A stretch of 64,000 bases of DNA from Aurelia coerulea (taxonomy: Eukaryota > Cnidaria > Scyphozoa > Semaeostomeae > Ulmaridae): the NCBI GenBank assembly GCA_039566865.1, contig CM076960.1, positions 9,026,001-9,090,000 of the forward strand, read 5' to 3'. The position numbers were made by a program, and so were the translations under genes. Positions 11,025 to 21,479 of the stretch are shown one piece after another (position 1 is the first letter of the stretch; every line of letters begins with the position of its first letter). A model generated the notes under the pieces. The model was not told where the DNA came from. It saw only the letters and a list, made by a program, of their open reading frames with translations, and did no database searches.

Positions 11025-14000
11025 TTAATCTTCTTGATTCAAAATCTCAGTTTGTAGTTCTCTCTTTTCTTCCCCTGTAAACGTAGCAAGTCTCTTTGGT
11101 CTTTCATTCCTCTTTTCACAGTCTGACTTTAAAACCTTCTTGGTTACAGGTCCCTTTAACTCTAATGATGCAATGCCTTGCAGTGGCCTTTGTATTTCAA
11201 TCAACTGTCCTTGACTCAGTATGTGAAGCTTAACAGCTCGTATCACTCCATCTCTACTCTTTATATGATCGATAATCTGTCCCATACGCCAATATCTCTT
11301 TTTGACGCTACTGTCAACAATAAGAACAATTTCGCCTGCTTCAGGCACTCTAGCTGGTGTTTTGTTTTGTCTCTGATACTCTTGAAGACCTTGCAAATAT
11401 TCACGTGTCCATCTCTTCCATAAATGTGCTTTTACTGATGAAATATACTTCAGCCTCTTATTGACTGCCGCCAAATAAACTTCATCCTCGTCGATTTCTG
11501 TGTTTATGTCACTAGCAATGTTGGGCAAAGCGTAACCGAACATCATATGATTTGGCGTTAATGGTTCTTCCTCTAGTTCATCTGTTTGGTAAGTCAAAGG
11601 CCTGTTATTCATTAAACCTTCAACTTGTATCAACAGTGTCTCGACTTCTCTGAAACTCAATTTCGAACGTCCTAACACCTTGAAAAGTGTCGACTTCGTA
11701 ATCCCAACCATTCTTTCAAAGAACCCCCCTTGCCAAGGTGCCTTGGCCACATTGAACGTCCAGTCTATTCGTCTTGCAGTGAGATAACCCTGCAATTCTA
11801 CATCCTTGCATATCTTCTTCAAATGCTTCCCTGTGCTCTTAAAAGTTTTTGCATTGTCACTGATGATGGTACTTGGTGTACCTCTGCGACTCATGAATCT
11901 TTGAAGAACAGCTCTGAACTCTACTGCAGTCATGTCTGGCGTTAACTCTAAATGAACAGCTCTTGTAACTGCACATGTGAAAAGCGCAATGTATGACTTC
12001 TCGTTGGTTTGCAGATAAATTGGACCTGTAAAATCACAACCTACTACTTCAAATGGTCTTGCTGGTTTCACTCTAACTTCGGGCAATGGAGCAGTAACTG
12101 TTCCTTTCAATATTTTGGAACCTCTCTTGGCACAATCTTTACATTGTCGAAGTACCTTCTTTATGACTTGCCTGCCTTTTGGAACCCAGTACCTTCGCCT
12201 AATCTCTGCTAATGTAGTGCTTACTCCGCCGTGAAATATCATCTCATGTGCTTCTTTTACCATTAAATCAGTATAACGGTGTTCCCTTGGTAATAATGCC
12301 GGGTTTCTGGCTTCGAATGATAATCCCGAATACTGCAATCTCCCTTCACACCTCATGATTCCATCTGTCTTGACAATATTTAACTGCTTCACTAACTGCT
12401 CATAATTCTGACTATTTTCGATTTCAATTTGTACCTCTTTCGTCCATCTTGCTTCTGCCTCTTTTACTTCAGCTATTGTTAAATATGATGCTCTCATCTG
12501 ATCTCTTGCTTTGCAATTTCTTATGAAATTTAAAACCCAAGCAGTCACACGAAGTAATCTTCTCCTTGAACTAAAATCTTTCAGATCGATCAACATTGAC
12601 AATCCATCATTCTTCTCCACAGTATTAACTTGTAAAACTGGTTTGATTTCTTCGTCTTCTATGTCCTCTCCCTTCACTAGATGTGGCTGTTCTGGCCATT
12701 CTTCTGAAACCAACCATGGTGGTCCCTTCCACCAAAGATCACTCTCACTTAGCTGCACAGGTGACTTGCCCCTTGTACCTAGATCGGCAGGATTTTGATC
12801 GGTTGGGCAATATCTCCACTCTGCATCACTTGTAAGTTGCTCTATTTCCTTGACTCTATGCTCAACAAACTGTCGATATTGACCCCTTCTTTCAAGCCAA
12901 TGTAGAACCGTGCAACTGTCTGACCACATGTAAACTTTCTTGATCCCGAATTCTTTCAATGCTTCTCTTACTGTGGTGACTAATCTTGCTGCTACTCTCG
13001 CTGCTGTCAACTCTAAACGTGGAATTGTCATGTTCTTCTTCAATGGTGGCAATCTTGTTTTGGCAGTCAGCAATTTTCCGAATCTTCCTTGTGGTAACTT
13101 CACTACTAAATACACTGCAGCACAGTATGCCGTTTGACTAGCATCTGCAAATGTGTGTAGTGACATCTCTTTTGGTTTCTCTGCTGATGTCACACATCTC
13201 GGAAACTCTATCTCTGGCTGTTGCTGCACCTGACTCACAAAAGCGTCCCACCTGTTCTGCATTTCTTCACTTACTGAACTGTCCCAACTTATTCCTTCTC
13301 TGCACACATCTTGAAACATCTTTCGAGCTACAATCGTGACTGGTCCTACCACTCCTAGTGGATCATAAATTCTTGACAACCGGCTCAACAACTCTCTCTT
13401 TGTCATGGTTTGACTTCTTTCTGTTTGCTCTACAACTTGTGATATCTCCACAGCCATGACATCGCTCTCTGGATTCCACTTTATCCCAAGTACCTTACTC
13501 TGACTTTCACTCTGATTTAAACTTTGTTTCGCAAAAGTTTTCTCGCTATCACCTTTCCTTTCCTCTGTCAGACCCCTTCGTACTTCCTCACTGTTGGACT
13601 TCCATTTATGGAGTGTGAATCCCCCCTTCTGCATAACTTCTGTGAGCTTCCCTCTCAAGACTACAGCTTCACTCGAATTCATAGCTCCACCAACAAAATC
13701 ATCCACAAATAAACTTCTAACCACCTTCCTTACAAACTCTGGATCCGCCTGCTCATAGTCTGAAATATGCTTTTGCAGCGTAGCATTCAACAAAAATGGA
13801 CTGGGCCCTGCCCCAAAAATAACTCTTGCAAACCTCAGCTCACAAACCTTCGAACACACATCCTTTGGATCCTCCATCCACAAAAACCTTAAAAAATCTC
13901 TGTCCTCTTCAGATACCTCAATCTGATGAAAAGCTTTCTGCACATCACCCACTAATGCGACTGCATACATTCTATAACGCAAAACAATGTCAAACAACAT

Positions 14001-16802
14001 AGGCATCAACGCCGGTCCTTTGTGAAGACATTCATTCAATGACCTACCACTTCTTCTCTCCTTTGCTGATGCATCAAACACTATTCTTACTTTGGTTGAC
14101 TCAGCTTCTCGTCGGATGACTGCGTGATGTGGTATATAGTGCTTTCCTTCCTTGACTTCCACTGCTTTCTCTGGAACCCTTTCAACGATTCCAGACTTTA
14201 TTTGCTCCTGTATGATACCATCATAGGCTTCCAATTGCTCAGGTATTGCTGATAATCTTTTCATCTGTGATCTTAACCGCTTCTCGCATAGCTGTTTGTT
14301 GTCTTGTAACGATGATCTAATTAACTCAGACTTCCAGGGTAGCTTAACAACGTAGCGTGTACCATTGAACGTGACTGTATCTTTAAACTCAGTATGTACT
14401 CGATCCCCTTCTCTAATCCCAACAGTCTCTAAGTCCCATAGTCTTTCTACCTCAGTAGATATCTCTTGTTTTTGTTCCATACAAAATAGCACACTACTTT
14501 CATGACCACAATCTTTTGTTCCTTGATAGGTTGGTCCTAGCAGTGTCCATCCCAATTTGGTTTCCTCAGCAATGGGTTGGTTTTCCTCCCCCCGTATCAT
14601 ACGTCCTGTCTTTACCTTACCTAAGTCCTCCAGACCAAGGATCACATGAATTTCTAACTCATTGTGTTGAGACACATCAGAGAACTTGATATCTTTTAGG
14701 TGCTCAAATTTTTGCTGCACCACTTCCGGTCTAGCGTTCCTCACAGTTGTCAGTTTACTGAGGGTGGCAGCTTCTGTAGTGAACTTAACTTCTCCATTCA
14801 TGTTTCTAACCTCTAAATCATAAACTGCACATCTGTGACTCCTGCTGCCGTGGACTGTGTCCAGAATTTTGGTTTCATGTCGAACTGGCTTACCATTCAA
14901 TTTTTCAGCAATCTTTTGCACCACATAAGTCTTATCACTTCCGGTGTCTAACAGCATACGGCATGGAACTGGTTCTTTTCCTGGAATGTTGATCTTAGCT
15001 TGTACTGTCTGGTATGCAATGGCTCCCCTTGCTGTTACATGTAAACTGGTTACTTTCTCCTCTTTGCATATTGACACATGGTGACCCGTTTTCTTACATT
15101 TGTCACATTCCTTCTTGTCTCTACATTTCCTTTGAGGGTGCCCCTTCCGCAGACACTGGAAACATCTGTTATATTTCCTCAAGATACCCTTTCTTTTATC
15201 AAGATCTTCCACTTGGCTACACTCTTTACTTGCATGCTCTCCTAAACAATAAACACATGCTGCACTGCTGACTGCTAACACTCTGCCCTCTCTCTTTCTT
15301 TCTACCACCGGCTGCTCCTGAGACTCGTCCGCACATCTGAGCACCAACTCTTGCCAGAATTGTTCTAGAAATTCTCCTATCCCCCATTCGTGGTTCACTT
15401 CCTTTGCTCGACGAATATTAATCGCTATATCTCTTGGTAATTTCTTCATCAATTCTGGTAGAACCGCTACGGAATAATGATCTCCTGGGACTCCTAAAAC
15501 TGATAGCGCCTTGTAATGGGAATCTACTTCATCATACAACTTTCGTAATTTATTTATATCTCTTGGATTTGATACTCCTTGCGTTGCCTTTAATGCTGCC
15601 ATGTGTGCCCCTTTCAACAATCCTGTTTGGTCATATTTTCCTTTTAATGTTTCTATTGCTGGCTTGTAATTGTCACCAATTATGCAGAGATTGGCAATTG
15701 TTGTGCTTGCAGCACCATCCAAACAAGCTTTCAAATATGACATTTTGTGCACATCAGAGTATCCTGGATTATCATCAACATTTCTCCGGAAATTATCCCA
15801 GAACTCTAACCATTTCATTGGATCTCCACTGAAACGCTTTAACTCTAACTTAGGCAATTTCACAACATTTTGACTTCTAAAATCATTTTCATTTCTGCCT
15901 GCATTCACTTCATTTCCAAAAGTGGATCCTAAGTTCCCCCCAAAGGGATCATACCTTGATTGTCCAATATTTCCTAGCTGTCCGGGAATTTCTGTTGACC
16001 CAATATTTCTAGATTCTCCCACAATTCTTGACTGTCCGATATTTCCTAACTGTCCTGAAATTTCTGTTGAACCAATATTCCTACAATGTCCCATAATTCT
16101 TGACTGTCCGACATTTCCAAAGTGTCCGGTAATTTCTGTTGGTCCAACATTCCTAGGCTGTCCCAAATTTCCTGGTCGTCCGCTAATTCCAAACTGTCCA
16201 AAACAATCTGGTTGCCCCAATATTTCTGGTTGTCCAAAAATCCCTTGCTGTCCGGTGTGAGCTCTTTCCCCATAATCATGTCCGGAATAATTTTCCCCAG
16301 CTCCATCACCCAACAAATCTGAACTAGGAAAATTAGAAAACAAAAACCCTGGTGACAAATTTCTCTGTGCTGGCCTAACTAAATCTCTTTGAGCCCCAAG
16401 TGACCCCCCAAGTCCAGCTACATTATCTTTCTTGGTTTCTTTCTTTTCTAATTCTGTCGCCTTGTATAGGGCTACCTGTACCTTAGCAGCGTACGACCTA
16501 CTTAGTTTTATTTCATCGACTAAACTATCCCTTAACTTCAATTTCCTCATTTCAGCCTGTATTTTAATGTCCAAATCTTTAATTTCAATCAAGCTCGGCT
16601 CTATCACGATTTGAAGTTCTTTAATTTCACTTACCAAGTCCTCGTCGACCCGTTCGACACAATTTATTTCATTTAATCGCGAAAATGAATCTCTTAAGGC
16701 CTCTTTAAATACTTCTCTCTCATCTTTGAGATCGTGAAGCGCCATTAATTCATCTCGATTCGTTGCTTCCAAGTTGCCATCTTCGCGGCCGTCTTCAGAC
16801 AT
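11025..16802 (-). CDS. BEL/Pao Gag-Pol polyprotein, intact
   Basis: One frame of about 1925 aa encodes capsid and replication enzymes of a BEL/Pao element. The first ATG (16800-16802) gives MSEDGREDG. In order: charged helical N-terminus (about 1-140); a Gly/Gln-rich run of imperfect repeats (about 185-300, units like GQLGNIGQSR); the DUF1759-like Gag part; Cys-rich zinc knuckles (CVYCLGEHASKEC, CFQCLRKGHPQRKC, CDKCKKTGHHVSIC); a DUF1758 aspartic protease (LLDTGSD); reverse transcriptase (FDASAKE, FVDDFVGG as the YxDD box); RNase H (FADAS, DSCTVLHWL); integrase with an H-H-C-C zinc part, then core residues in CDFTGP, ISDNAKTF and FFERMVG; and a C-terminal DUF5641 domain. No stop or frameshift lies between Gag and Pol, so both come from one polyprotein. 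It appears competent in sequence; activity is inferred only. Confidence 0.95.
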   Translation of the reverse strand: MSEDGREDGNLEATNRDELMALHDLKDEREVFKEALRDSFSRLNEINCVERVDEDLVSEIKELQIVIEPSLIEIKDLDIKIQAEMRKLKLRDSLVDEIKLSRSYAAKVQVALYKATELEKKETKKDNVAGLGGSLGAQRDLVRPAQRNLSPGFLFSNFPSSDLLGDGAGENYSGHDYGERAHTGQQGIFGQPEILGQPDCFGQFGISGRPGNLGQPRNVGPTEITGHFGNVGQSRIMGHCRNIGSTEISGQLGNIGQSRIVGESRNIGSTEIPGQLGNIGQSRYDPFGGNLGSTFGNEVNAGRNENDFRSQNVVKLPKLELKRFSGDPMKWLEFWDNFRRNVDDNPGYSDVHKMSYLKACLDGAASTTIANLCIIGDNYKPAIETLKGKYDQTGLLKGAHMAALKATQGVSNPRDINKLRKLYDEVDSHYKALSVLGVPGDHYSVAVLPELMKKLPRDIAINIRRAKEVNHEWGIGEFLEQFWQELVLRCADESQEQPVVERKREGRVLAVSSAACVYCLGEHASKECSQVEDLDKRKGILRKYNRCFQCLRKGHPQRKCRDKKECDKCKKTGHHVSICKEEKVTSLHVTARGAIAYQTVQAKINIPGKEPVPCRMLLDTGSDKTYVVQKIAEKLNGKPVRHETKILDTVHGSRSHRCAVYDLEVRNMNGEVKFTTEAATLSKLTTVRNARPEVVQQKFEHLKDIKFSDVSQHNELEIHVILGLEDLGKVKTGRMIRGEENQPIAEETKLGWTLLGPTYQGTKDCGHESSVLFCMEQKQEISTEVERLWDLETVGIREGDRVHTEFKDTVTFNGTRYVVKLPWKSELIRSSLQDNKQLCEKRLRSQMKRLSAIPEQLEAYDGIIQEQIKSGIVERVPEKAVEVKEGKHYIPHHAVIRREAESTKVRIVFDASAKERRSGRSLNECLHKGPALMPMLFDIVLRYRMYAVALVGDVQKAFHQIEVSEEDRDFLRFLWMEDPKDVCSKVCELRFARVIFGAGPSPFLLNATLQKHISDYEQADPEFVRKVVRSLFVDDFVGGAMNSSEAVVLRGKLTEVMQKGGFTLHKWKSNSEEVRRGLTEERKGDSEKTFAKQSLNQSESQSKVLGIKWNPESDVMAVEISQVVEQTERSQTMTKRELLSRLSRIYDPLGVVGPVTIVARKMFQDVCREGISWDSSVSEEMQNRWDAFVSQVQQQPEIEFPRCVTSAEKPKEMSLHTFADASQTAYCAAVYLVVKLPQGRFGKLLTAKTRLPPLKKNMTIPRLELTAARVAARLVTTVREALKEFGIKKVYMWSDSCTVLHWLERRGQYRQFVEHRVKEIEQLTSDAEWRYCPTDQNPADLGTRGKSPVQLSESDLWWKGPPWLVSEEWPEQPHLVKGEDIEDEEIKPVLQVNTVEKNDGLSMLIDLKDFSSRRRLLRVTAWVLNFIRNCKARDQMRASYLTIAEVKEAEARWTKEVQIEIENSQNYEQLVKQLNIVKTDGIMRCEGRLQYSGLSFEARNPALLPREHRYTDLMVKEAHEMIFHGGVSTTLAEIRRRYWVPKGRQVIKKVLRQCKDCAKRGSKILKGTVTAPLPEVRVKPARPFEVVGCDFTGPIYLQTNEKSYIALFTCAVTRAVHLELTPDMTAVEFRAVLQRFMSRRGTPSTIISDNAKTFKSTGKHLKKICKDVELQGYLTARRIDWTFNVAKAPWQGGFFERMVGITKSTLFKVLGRSKLSFREVETLLIQVEGLMNNRPLTYQTDELEEEPLTPNHMMFGYALPNIASDINTEIDEDEVYLAAVNKRLKYISSVKAHLWKRWTREYLQGLQEYQRQNKTPARVPEAGEIVLIVDSSVKKRYWRMGQIIDHIKSRDGVIRAVKLHILSQGQLIEIQRPLQGIASLELKGPVTKKVLKSDCEKRNERPKRLATFTGEEKRELQTEILNQED

Positions 16803-16848
16803 CTTCTTGCCCTTCAAAATTCACCAAAATATTCCTCGACCCCCAAGT

Positions 16849-16868
16849 GGGTCCCGTCGGAGGTGCCA
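16849..16868 (-). other. Candidate primer-binding site
   Basis: On the coding strand the 5' LTR ends CCAACA, then TCAC, then TGGCACCTCCGACGGGACCC. A TGG-starting stretch a few bases after the LTR is the usual layout of a tRNA primer site. I cannot name the tRNA. Confidence 0.55.
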
Positions 16869-16872
16869 GTGA

Positions 16873-17117
16873 TGTTGGAAATACCCCAACCGTGCGAGTT
16901 CACAATTAAAACACATGAATATTCTGGCAAGCTTCGATGCAAACTTTATGCAACATCGTAACGTAATTTCTCTCAATCTAACATAACAACGGTCTACAAC
17001 GAACTGGCTTCCGCTCGAAGCTTACGACAATCGTTCGATATCAAATAACAAAATACGCACGGGCTAAAACCCGGACTAATGTCCTTTAGAACTAAAAGTC
17101 TACCAATATTTCTTACA
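16873..17117 (-). repeat. 5' LTR of the BEL/Pao element
   Basis: 245-bp partner of 10762-11006 in the same orientation. Confidence 0.95.
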
Positions 17118-17353
17118 AAAACATAAAACGGACATCACAGGGCTAGTATTTCTATTCAATGAAAAATCACAAAATCTGAAGCTTCAGTAAAGTTCCTTGG
17201 TGTAAATCTCGACCACAAACTAAACTTTTACTTCCATATATCTGATCTTTGCAAAAAAGCAGCAACTCAGCTAAATGTACTAAAACGACTGAAATATTGT
17301 CTTGGCTTTCCAGAGAAAAAGGTATTTGTCCAAAGCTTTGTATTTTCTAACTG
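17118..17353 (+). pseudogene. Non-LTR RT fragment, left part
   Basis: The plus strand encodes a piece of RT just after the catalytic box: SVKFLGVNLDHKLN, then ISDLCKKAATQLNVLKRLK and KKVFVQSFVFSN. Homology stops at 17353 where a TIR element begins and resumes at 19132 with LNYCPFVW, so the two parts were once continuous. The BEL/Pao element interrupts it on the other side. Confidence 0.75.
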
Positions 17354-19131
17354 AAAGTGTCAGTAAACCCAACAGTTTTTTTTGCATTTATAACACCACA
17401 ATCATATGAATAGTCATATGAATAATCAAAAATAGCGAAATCTCGTTAATAACCCTGTTTTATTGACGTTTGAAAACCCCTACTTCGGAGAGAAAAACGC
17501 GCAGTGAGAAGTTTGGGTCGAGCCTGGTCATGACGTACATCCCGGGATGAACCCTTTGTGATATATTGTTAATTCCGCAGTGACGTTGGTTTCGTTGATG
17601 ATCTACAGGATTCTTCTGATATCATGTTTGCATTTCGATCGTAAATCGTAACTTTAGAGAATGACTAATGCAAGCTTCATTTTGACAGACATTGAAACCA
17701 GTACTGAAGGAAGTTCCGATTTAAGCAGCGCAGTTGAAACCATTTAAACTGACTATGAAGCAGAGATGACAAAGATGATTCCTAGCGGAGTTAGGCCGAG
17801 CCGAGGCTAATAGCGAGAAGGGAAGCCCGGCGTTGTTTTATCAGAGACGTTTAGGAAGATGAGCTGAAACCCTTCCAAAATAGACCAAGATGAGCTACTA
17901 GCAGATTAACAGATAAGAAATAACGATTTCACAAAAAGGAATATATATAAATTTATATGCACTCAACTTTGCAAGCTACTGAGAAATGGTGTTTCCTAGC
18001 ATTTGCAAAACTGTGCGAAACTGTTTTACTCATTTGTTGTTCATGAAAATACTGGAATATAAAATAACGAAAATGAGTTTCTTAGGATGCTAGTAAAGTG
18101 TTCATGATTTACCAACTGCAGCAAACGATCGTTCGTCACAAAACAGTGCATTGGAATCATTTCCTAAGCCACGTCTCTCTGTGAATCATCCTCTGACCAA
18201 GCCTTGACAGATCGGCGCGGAAGTGTTTCAGACACTGCTTTCGTTCTTTCGTTTGGCCTTGGCATTTGCTGTCATCTCACAGACTATCATGAATTGCCTA
18301 CAAAAAAACAGTAAAGAATCCTTGAGGGATTTGGAATGTCGTATGATATCTTTACAGTCATAATTCTTGAGTCAACAGATGATAAAAACCATTACAAAAT
18401 CGAAGAATTAAAAAGCTAATTACCCTTTGATGTGATCGTCTCCCTTTTGTGCGTTGTTTACTTCGCTTCAGGCCTGTATTCGCCTTCAGCTTGCTCGTCG
18501 CTTTCAAAAGGAAGGATCTGAACAGAAAGGTTCGGATTATCGAAACCCCTACATCGTCTGTCCTGAAAATGGCTTTCCAATGCTCTTCAAGTTCTGGCAA
18601 AACAATTCTCAGTCTCCCAAATTTGTGTGCTGCTGTTGCGAGCAGCTAAACGGACTTTCCTGCACAGTTATTTGAGCTTGTTTCTTCTTGTCCTCACGAA
18701 ATCGATCAACCGCTGTCTTCCTCTCTTTGCGACTTGTCTTTCTTCCTCACAAGAATTTGATTTTGTGCAGAGAGATTCCTTGTTCTTTCTAGCTTTTTCT
18801 GCTTTCATTCCAACACAACGCATTCATCATAAATTTTGTTTTCTTTTCGAAACTGCATCACTGTACTGCTGTTTGAATGGCAACCACGATGTGTCTGTAC
18901 AGAACGCTTTGAGCAGCCGGCATTTCATCCCGGGATCTACGTCATGAGGCTCTCGCCCTAGTCTCTTTTGAAGTACGCGACTTTTTTCAAGGAAGGACAA
19001 AAATGGGGTACTTTAAACTCTCATATTTTCCAAACCAGTGCCAATTTATCACAAAGAGTCGTGATAAATCATTTACTTGCATATTTTCTATCAATTTATG
19101 AAATAAAATGTGTTGGGTTTACTGACACTTT
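17354..19131. mobile_element. 1.78-kb TIR element inside an RT fragment
   Basis: The ends are exact inverse copies of AAAGTGTCAGTAAACCCAAC(A) at 17354-17374 and 19111-19131. A second inverted block, CATGACGTA.ATCCCGGGATGA, is at about 17530-17551 and 18925-18946, so the arms are about 200 bp but diverged. The interior has a short decayed plus-strand frame from ATG 17660 (MTNASFILTDIETSTEGSSD, soon stopped) and an 80-aa minus-strand frame at 18358-18600; I identify neither. The target duplication is unclear. It is younger than the RT fragment it splits. Confidence 0.75.
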
Positions 19132-19540
19132 AAACTACTGCCCTTTTGTGTGGCTTTTCTCTTTAGTTAAATCTATGGATAAGATCGAAACAATACAGGA
19201 GAGAGCCCGACGTTTTCTTTACGATGACCATAATTCTTCTTATGAAGAATTTCTTGGCAAATCAGAAAAATGCACAATGCATGTAAATAGGCTATAGATA
19301 CCTCTGTATTGAGATTGTAAAAACTGTTAACGAGGTAAATCCTCAATTCATGCAAAATATCTTCCAAACAAGAACCCCCGATCGATCTTCACGTCATCCA
19401 AACGATTTGCAACACTATAGGCCCCACTAAACAACGTTCGGCTAAAATAGTCTCAGGACTCTTGGACCGCAGATCTGGAATCGTTTGGCAGATGACATAA
19501 AAAAATCAGCAGAAAATCTGGTCGAATTGAAAAGGCTAAT
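19132..19540 (+). pseudogene. Non-LTR RT fragment, right part
   Basis: Continues the RT of 17118-17353: LNYCPFVWLFSLVKSMDKIETIQERARRF, then SYEEFLGKSEKCTMHVNRL, followed by stops and a decayed C-terminal part. The block YCP.VW...KS...IE.IQERA is typical of the RT thumb/C-terminal region of this group. Confidence 0.75.
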
Positions 19541-19547
19541 CAAAATC

Positions 19548-19599
19548 ACACATAAACACACACACACACACAGACACACAGACACACACACGCACACAC
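19548..19599. repeat. (CA)n microsatellite
   Basis: About 52 bp of CA/GA-interrupted dinucleotide repeat at the end of the RT fragment, a common place for a retroposon tail. Confidence 0.85.
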
Positions 19600-19689
19600 T
19601 GATATCTAAATGGAGACAAATTTTAGATTAAAAACTTACTAAATCTTCACAAGTGTTATTAAAGAAAGCTGTTGAAAGTGTTGCATGGG

Positions 19690-19975
19690 AGTTACTTATG
19701 ATTTTGCAGTTTTTTTAAAGGTAGCATCACACAGGCTTTTCATCTTTTTCAAAATAAAAGGCTCACTTTGAAGAAAAGCCTTTGTACTTCACAGAGGAAC
19801 AAACACAACGTTCATATCTTTTACGATTGCTCCGATATAAGTTACTTTCATACAGTAAATTGTTGATGGCTTGAGTGAAACCACCAAACAAACTGCAGAA
19901 AACAATGAATGAACAGTTTACATGTGCTGTGTTTACAGATTTGTTTACAGTTTGGCGACGGAGCCCCTTTACGTT
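19690..19975. repeat. Degenerate relative of the 334-bp MITE at 42247
   Basis: Shares TGATTTTGCAGTTTTTT, ATCACACA, TTCAGAG(G/A)..AAACAAA, TGCAGAA.ACAAT and a terminal GAGCCCCTTTA with the MITE at 42247-42580, in the same order, but the left terminus is eroded. 19976-20170 holds nothing I recognise. Confidence 0.55.
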
Positions 19976-20177
19976 ACGGCCTTGCGTCTTTGCTTCCTAA
20001 AAAAGACTATGCTGGGCATGTAATCAGGTATCTAAATGCTAACGACAAAGGTTCATCGCGTTTAAGAAGGTCTTTTAATAAGTTCTTCATCTTGTAAAAA
20101 CAAGATTCTACCCAGTATAAAAAACTTAAATGACATGAATTCTATAGCCATAAAGTAGTTGACTAACATTTCTTTAA

Positions 20178-21479
20178 GGTTACTGTAACCGTTCAGGCGG
20201 CGATTAAGAAACTCCGTTAACTACGGCCGTTCGTCAAAATATACCAAACAAACTTATGCATCATTCGACGTAGAATTAAACGTAAAATATCATGAAAATA
20301 TATTCAGTTGATTCAATAAAATCGCGAATGATTTGTTCGAGATTTTAGGCAAAATCGACCACCCTTGGGAAAAAATCTTTGTGTACCCCAATGATAATCG
20401 TTGGACCACAACTTTCTATTTACCAAAGACTTAAGGCCCTGAACTGCAAAACCGTGTCACGAATTTTTGATAAAAGGTGTTGCCTTGAAATGATCTCATT
20501 TCAAATAAATGTAAATGTCTTAAATGTCTGTTTTAACTTTCAGACCCTTGTAAAAATCGGACCAGTGGATCTATCACAAATCGCTGACACGGTTTCGTAG
20601 TTATATGCATTTTGACTCTGTGTGCCAAGTTTCAAGTAGCCTGCGTGCAGACTTTGCTATTGTGGAGGAGTTAGAGGCGAAAAGGGAAAGGTAAAGTCTG
20701 CGCATCCACTCAAGTTTTTCTGTTCCAGCAATAAATTTTATCCCCCGTCCTCATTGTCTAAGAACCAATCACGTTCGCCTTTTGATTTCTCGAAAGTATT
20801 GTTCTCTCTCACCTTGCATCTGATTGGTTACAACTAGAACAATTGTTCTAGTTGTAACCTATCAGATGCAAGGTGAGAGAGAACAATACTTTCGAGAAAT
20901 CAAAAGGCGAACGTGATTGGTTCTTAGACAATGAGGACGGGGGATAAAATTTATCGCTGGAACAGAAAAACTTGAGTGGATGCGCAGACTTTACCTTTCC
21001 CTTTTCGCCTCTAACTCCTCCACAATAGTAAAGTCTGCACGCAGGCTAAGTTTCAAGCGATTCGATTGGCCTGTTGGGTACACAAAGATTTTTTATTACC
21101 CATCAGTACTCGGGAATCCTGTTTCGAGAAATCAGGCTTTTATCAAAATGAAGCAAAAATTGCGGGAAATACGATTATGCATGAAAGGTCAAGCAATTAG
21201 GCTTAAGCGCGGTATTGGTAAAGCATTATGTCAATAACACAGCAGCACGGGATGTCATGAACATAGCTGCAAGGTCAAGTGAGTTTACTTTAATCCGCTT
21301 ATGTATATTCCCGCAATTTTTGAGAAACAGGATTGCTCCTTTTAAAATGCTCAAATTTCCAAGTAATTGTGACTATTTCTGGAAATGAGTTGGTTTAAAC
21401 AGTCCTCAAATACTTATACCATCAGATTATGACAAAAACGAAAAATCGAAAATTTGTCGTCTGAACAGTTACAGTAACC
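20178..21479. mobile_element. TTAA-flanked TIR element
   Basis: It begins GGTTACTGTAACCGTTCAG and ends with the inverse (CTGAACAGTTACAGTAACC). TTAA lies immediately outside on each side (20174-20177 and 21480-21483), the duplication made by piggyBac-type and some other superfamilies. A further inverted block, AAAATCTTTGTGTACCC (about 20374) versus GGGTACACAAAGATTTT (about 21077), lies inside. It is 1302 bp including a nested 412-bp foldback; without that and its duplication it is about 880 bp and non-coding. A similar terminus, TTAAGGTTACTGTACC, is at about 32386. Confidence 0.8.
20637..21048. mobile_element. 412-bp foldback element with 9-bp duplication
   Basis: A nearly perfect palindrome with no spacer, centred between 20842 and 20843 (ACAATTGT). 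Each arm is 206 bp, starting TAGCCTGCGTGCAGACTTT. AGTTTCAAG lies directly outside both ends (20628-20636 and 21049-21057), giving an exact 9-bp target duplication. A 9-bp duplication fits MuDR/MULE-type elements; there is no transposase. Confidence 0.9.

Larger units (their letters stand above)
10762..17117 (-). mobile_element. Full-length BEL/Pao LTR retrotransposon
   Basis: A 6.36-kb element with two 245-bp LTRs, one uninterrupted Gag-Pol frame, a purine tract beside the 3' LTR and a TGG-type primer site after the 5' LTR. LTR ends on the coding strand are TGTAAG...CCAACA. It sits in an A-run (AAAA on both sides), compatible with a 4-bp duplication. I found a single difference between the LTRs (AAACTT at about 10818 versus AAGCTT at about 16930), so the insertion is recent. 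The right flank is coding sequence of a non-LTR RT fragment, so it landed in older mobile DNA. Confidence 0.95.

Noticed and set aside
15434..15832. 132-codon plus-strand frame
   Set aside because: Antisense shadow of the BEL/Pao Gag region.
18358..18947. Frames on both strands inside the 1.78-kb element
   Set aside because: Short, overlapping on opposite strands, no motif recognised; not supported as genes.
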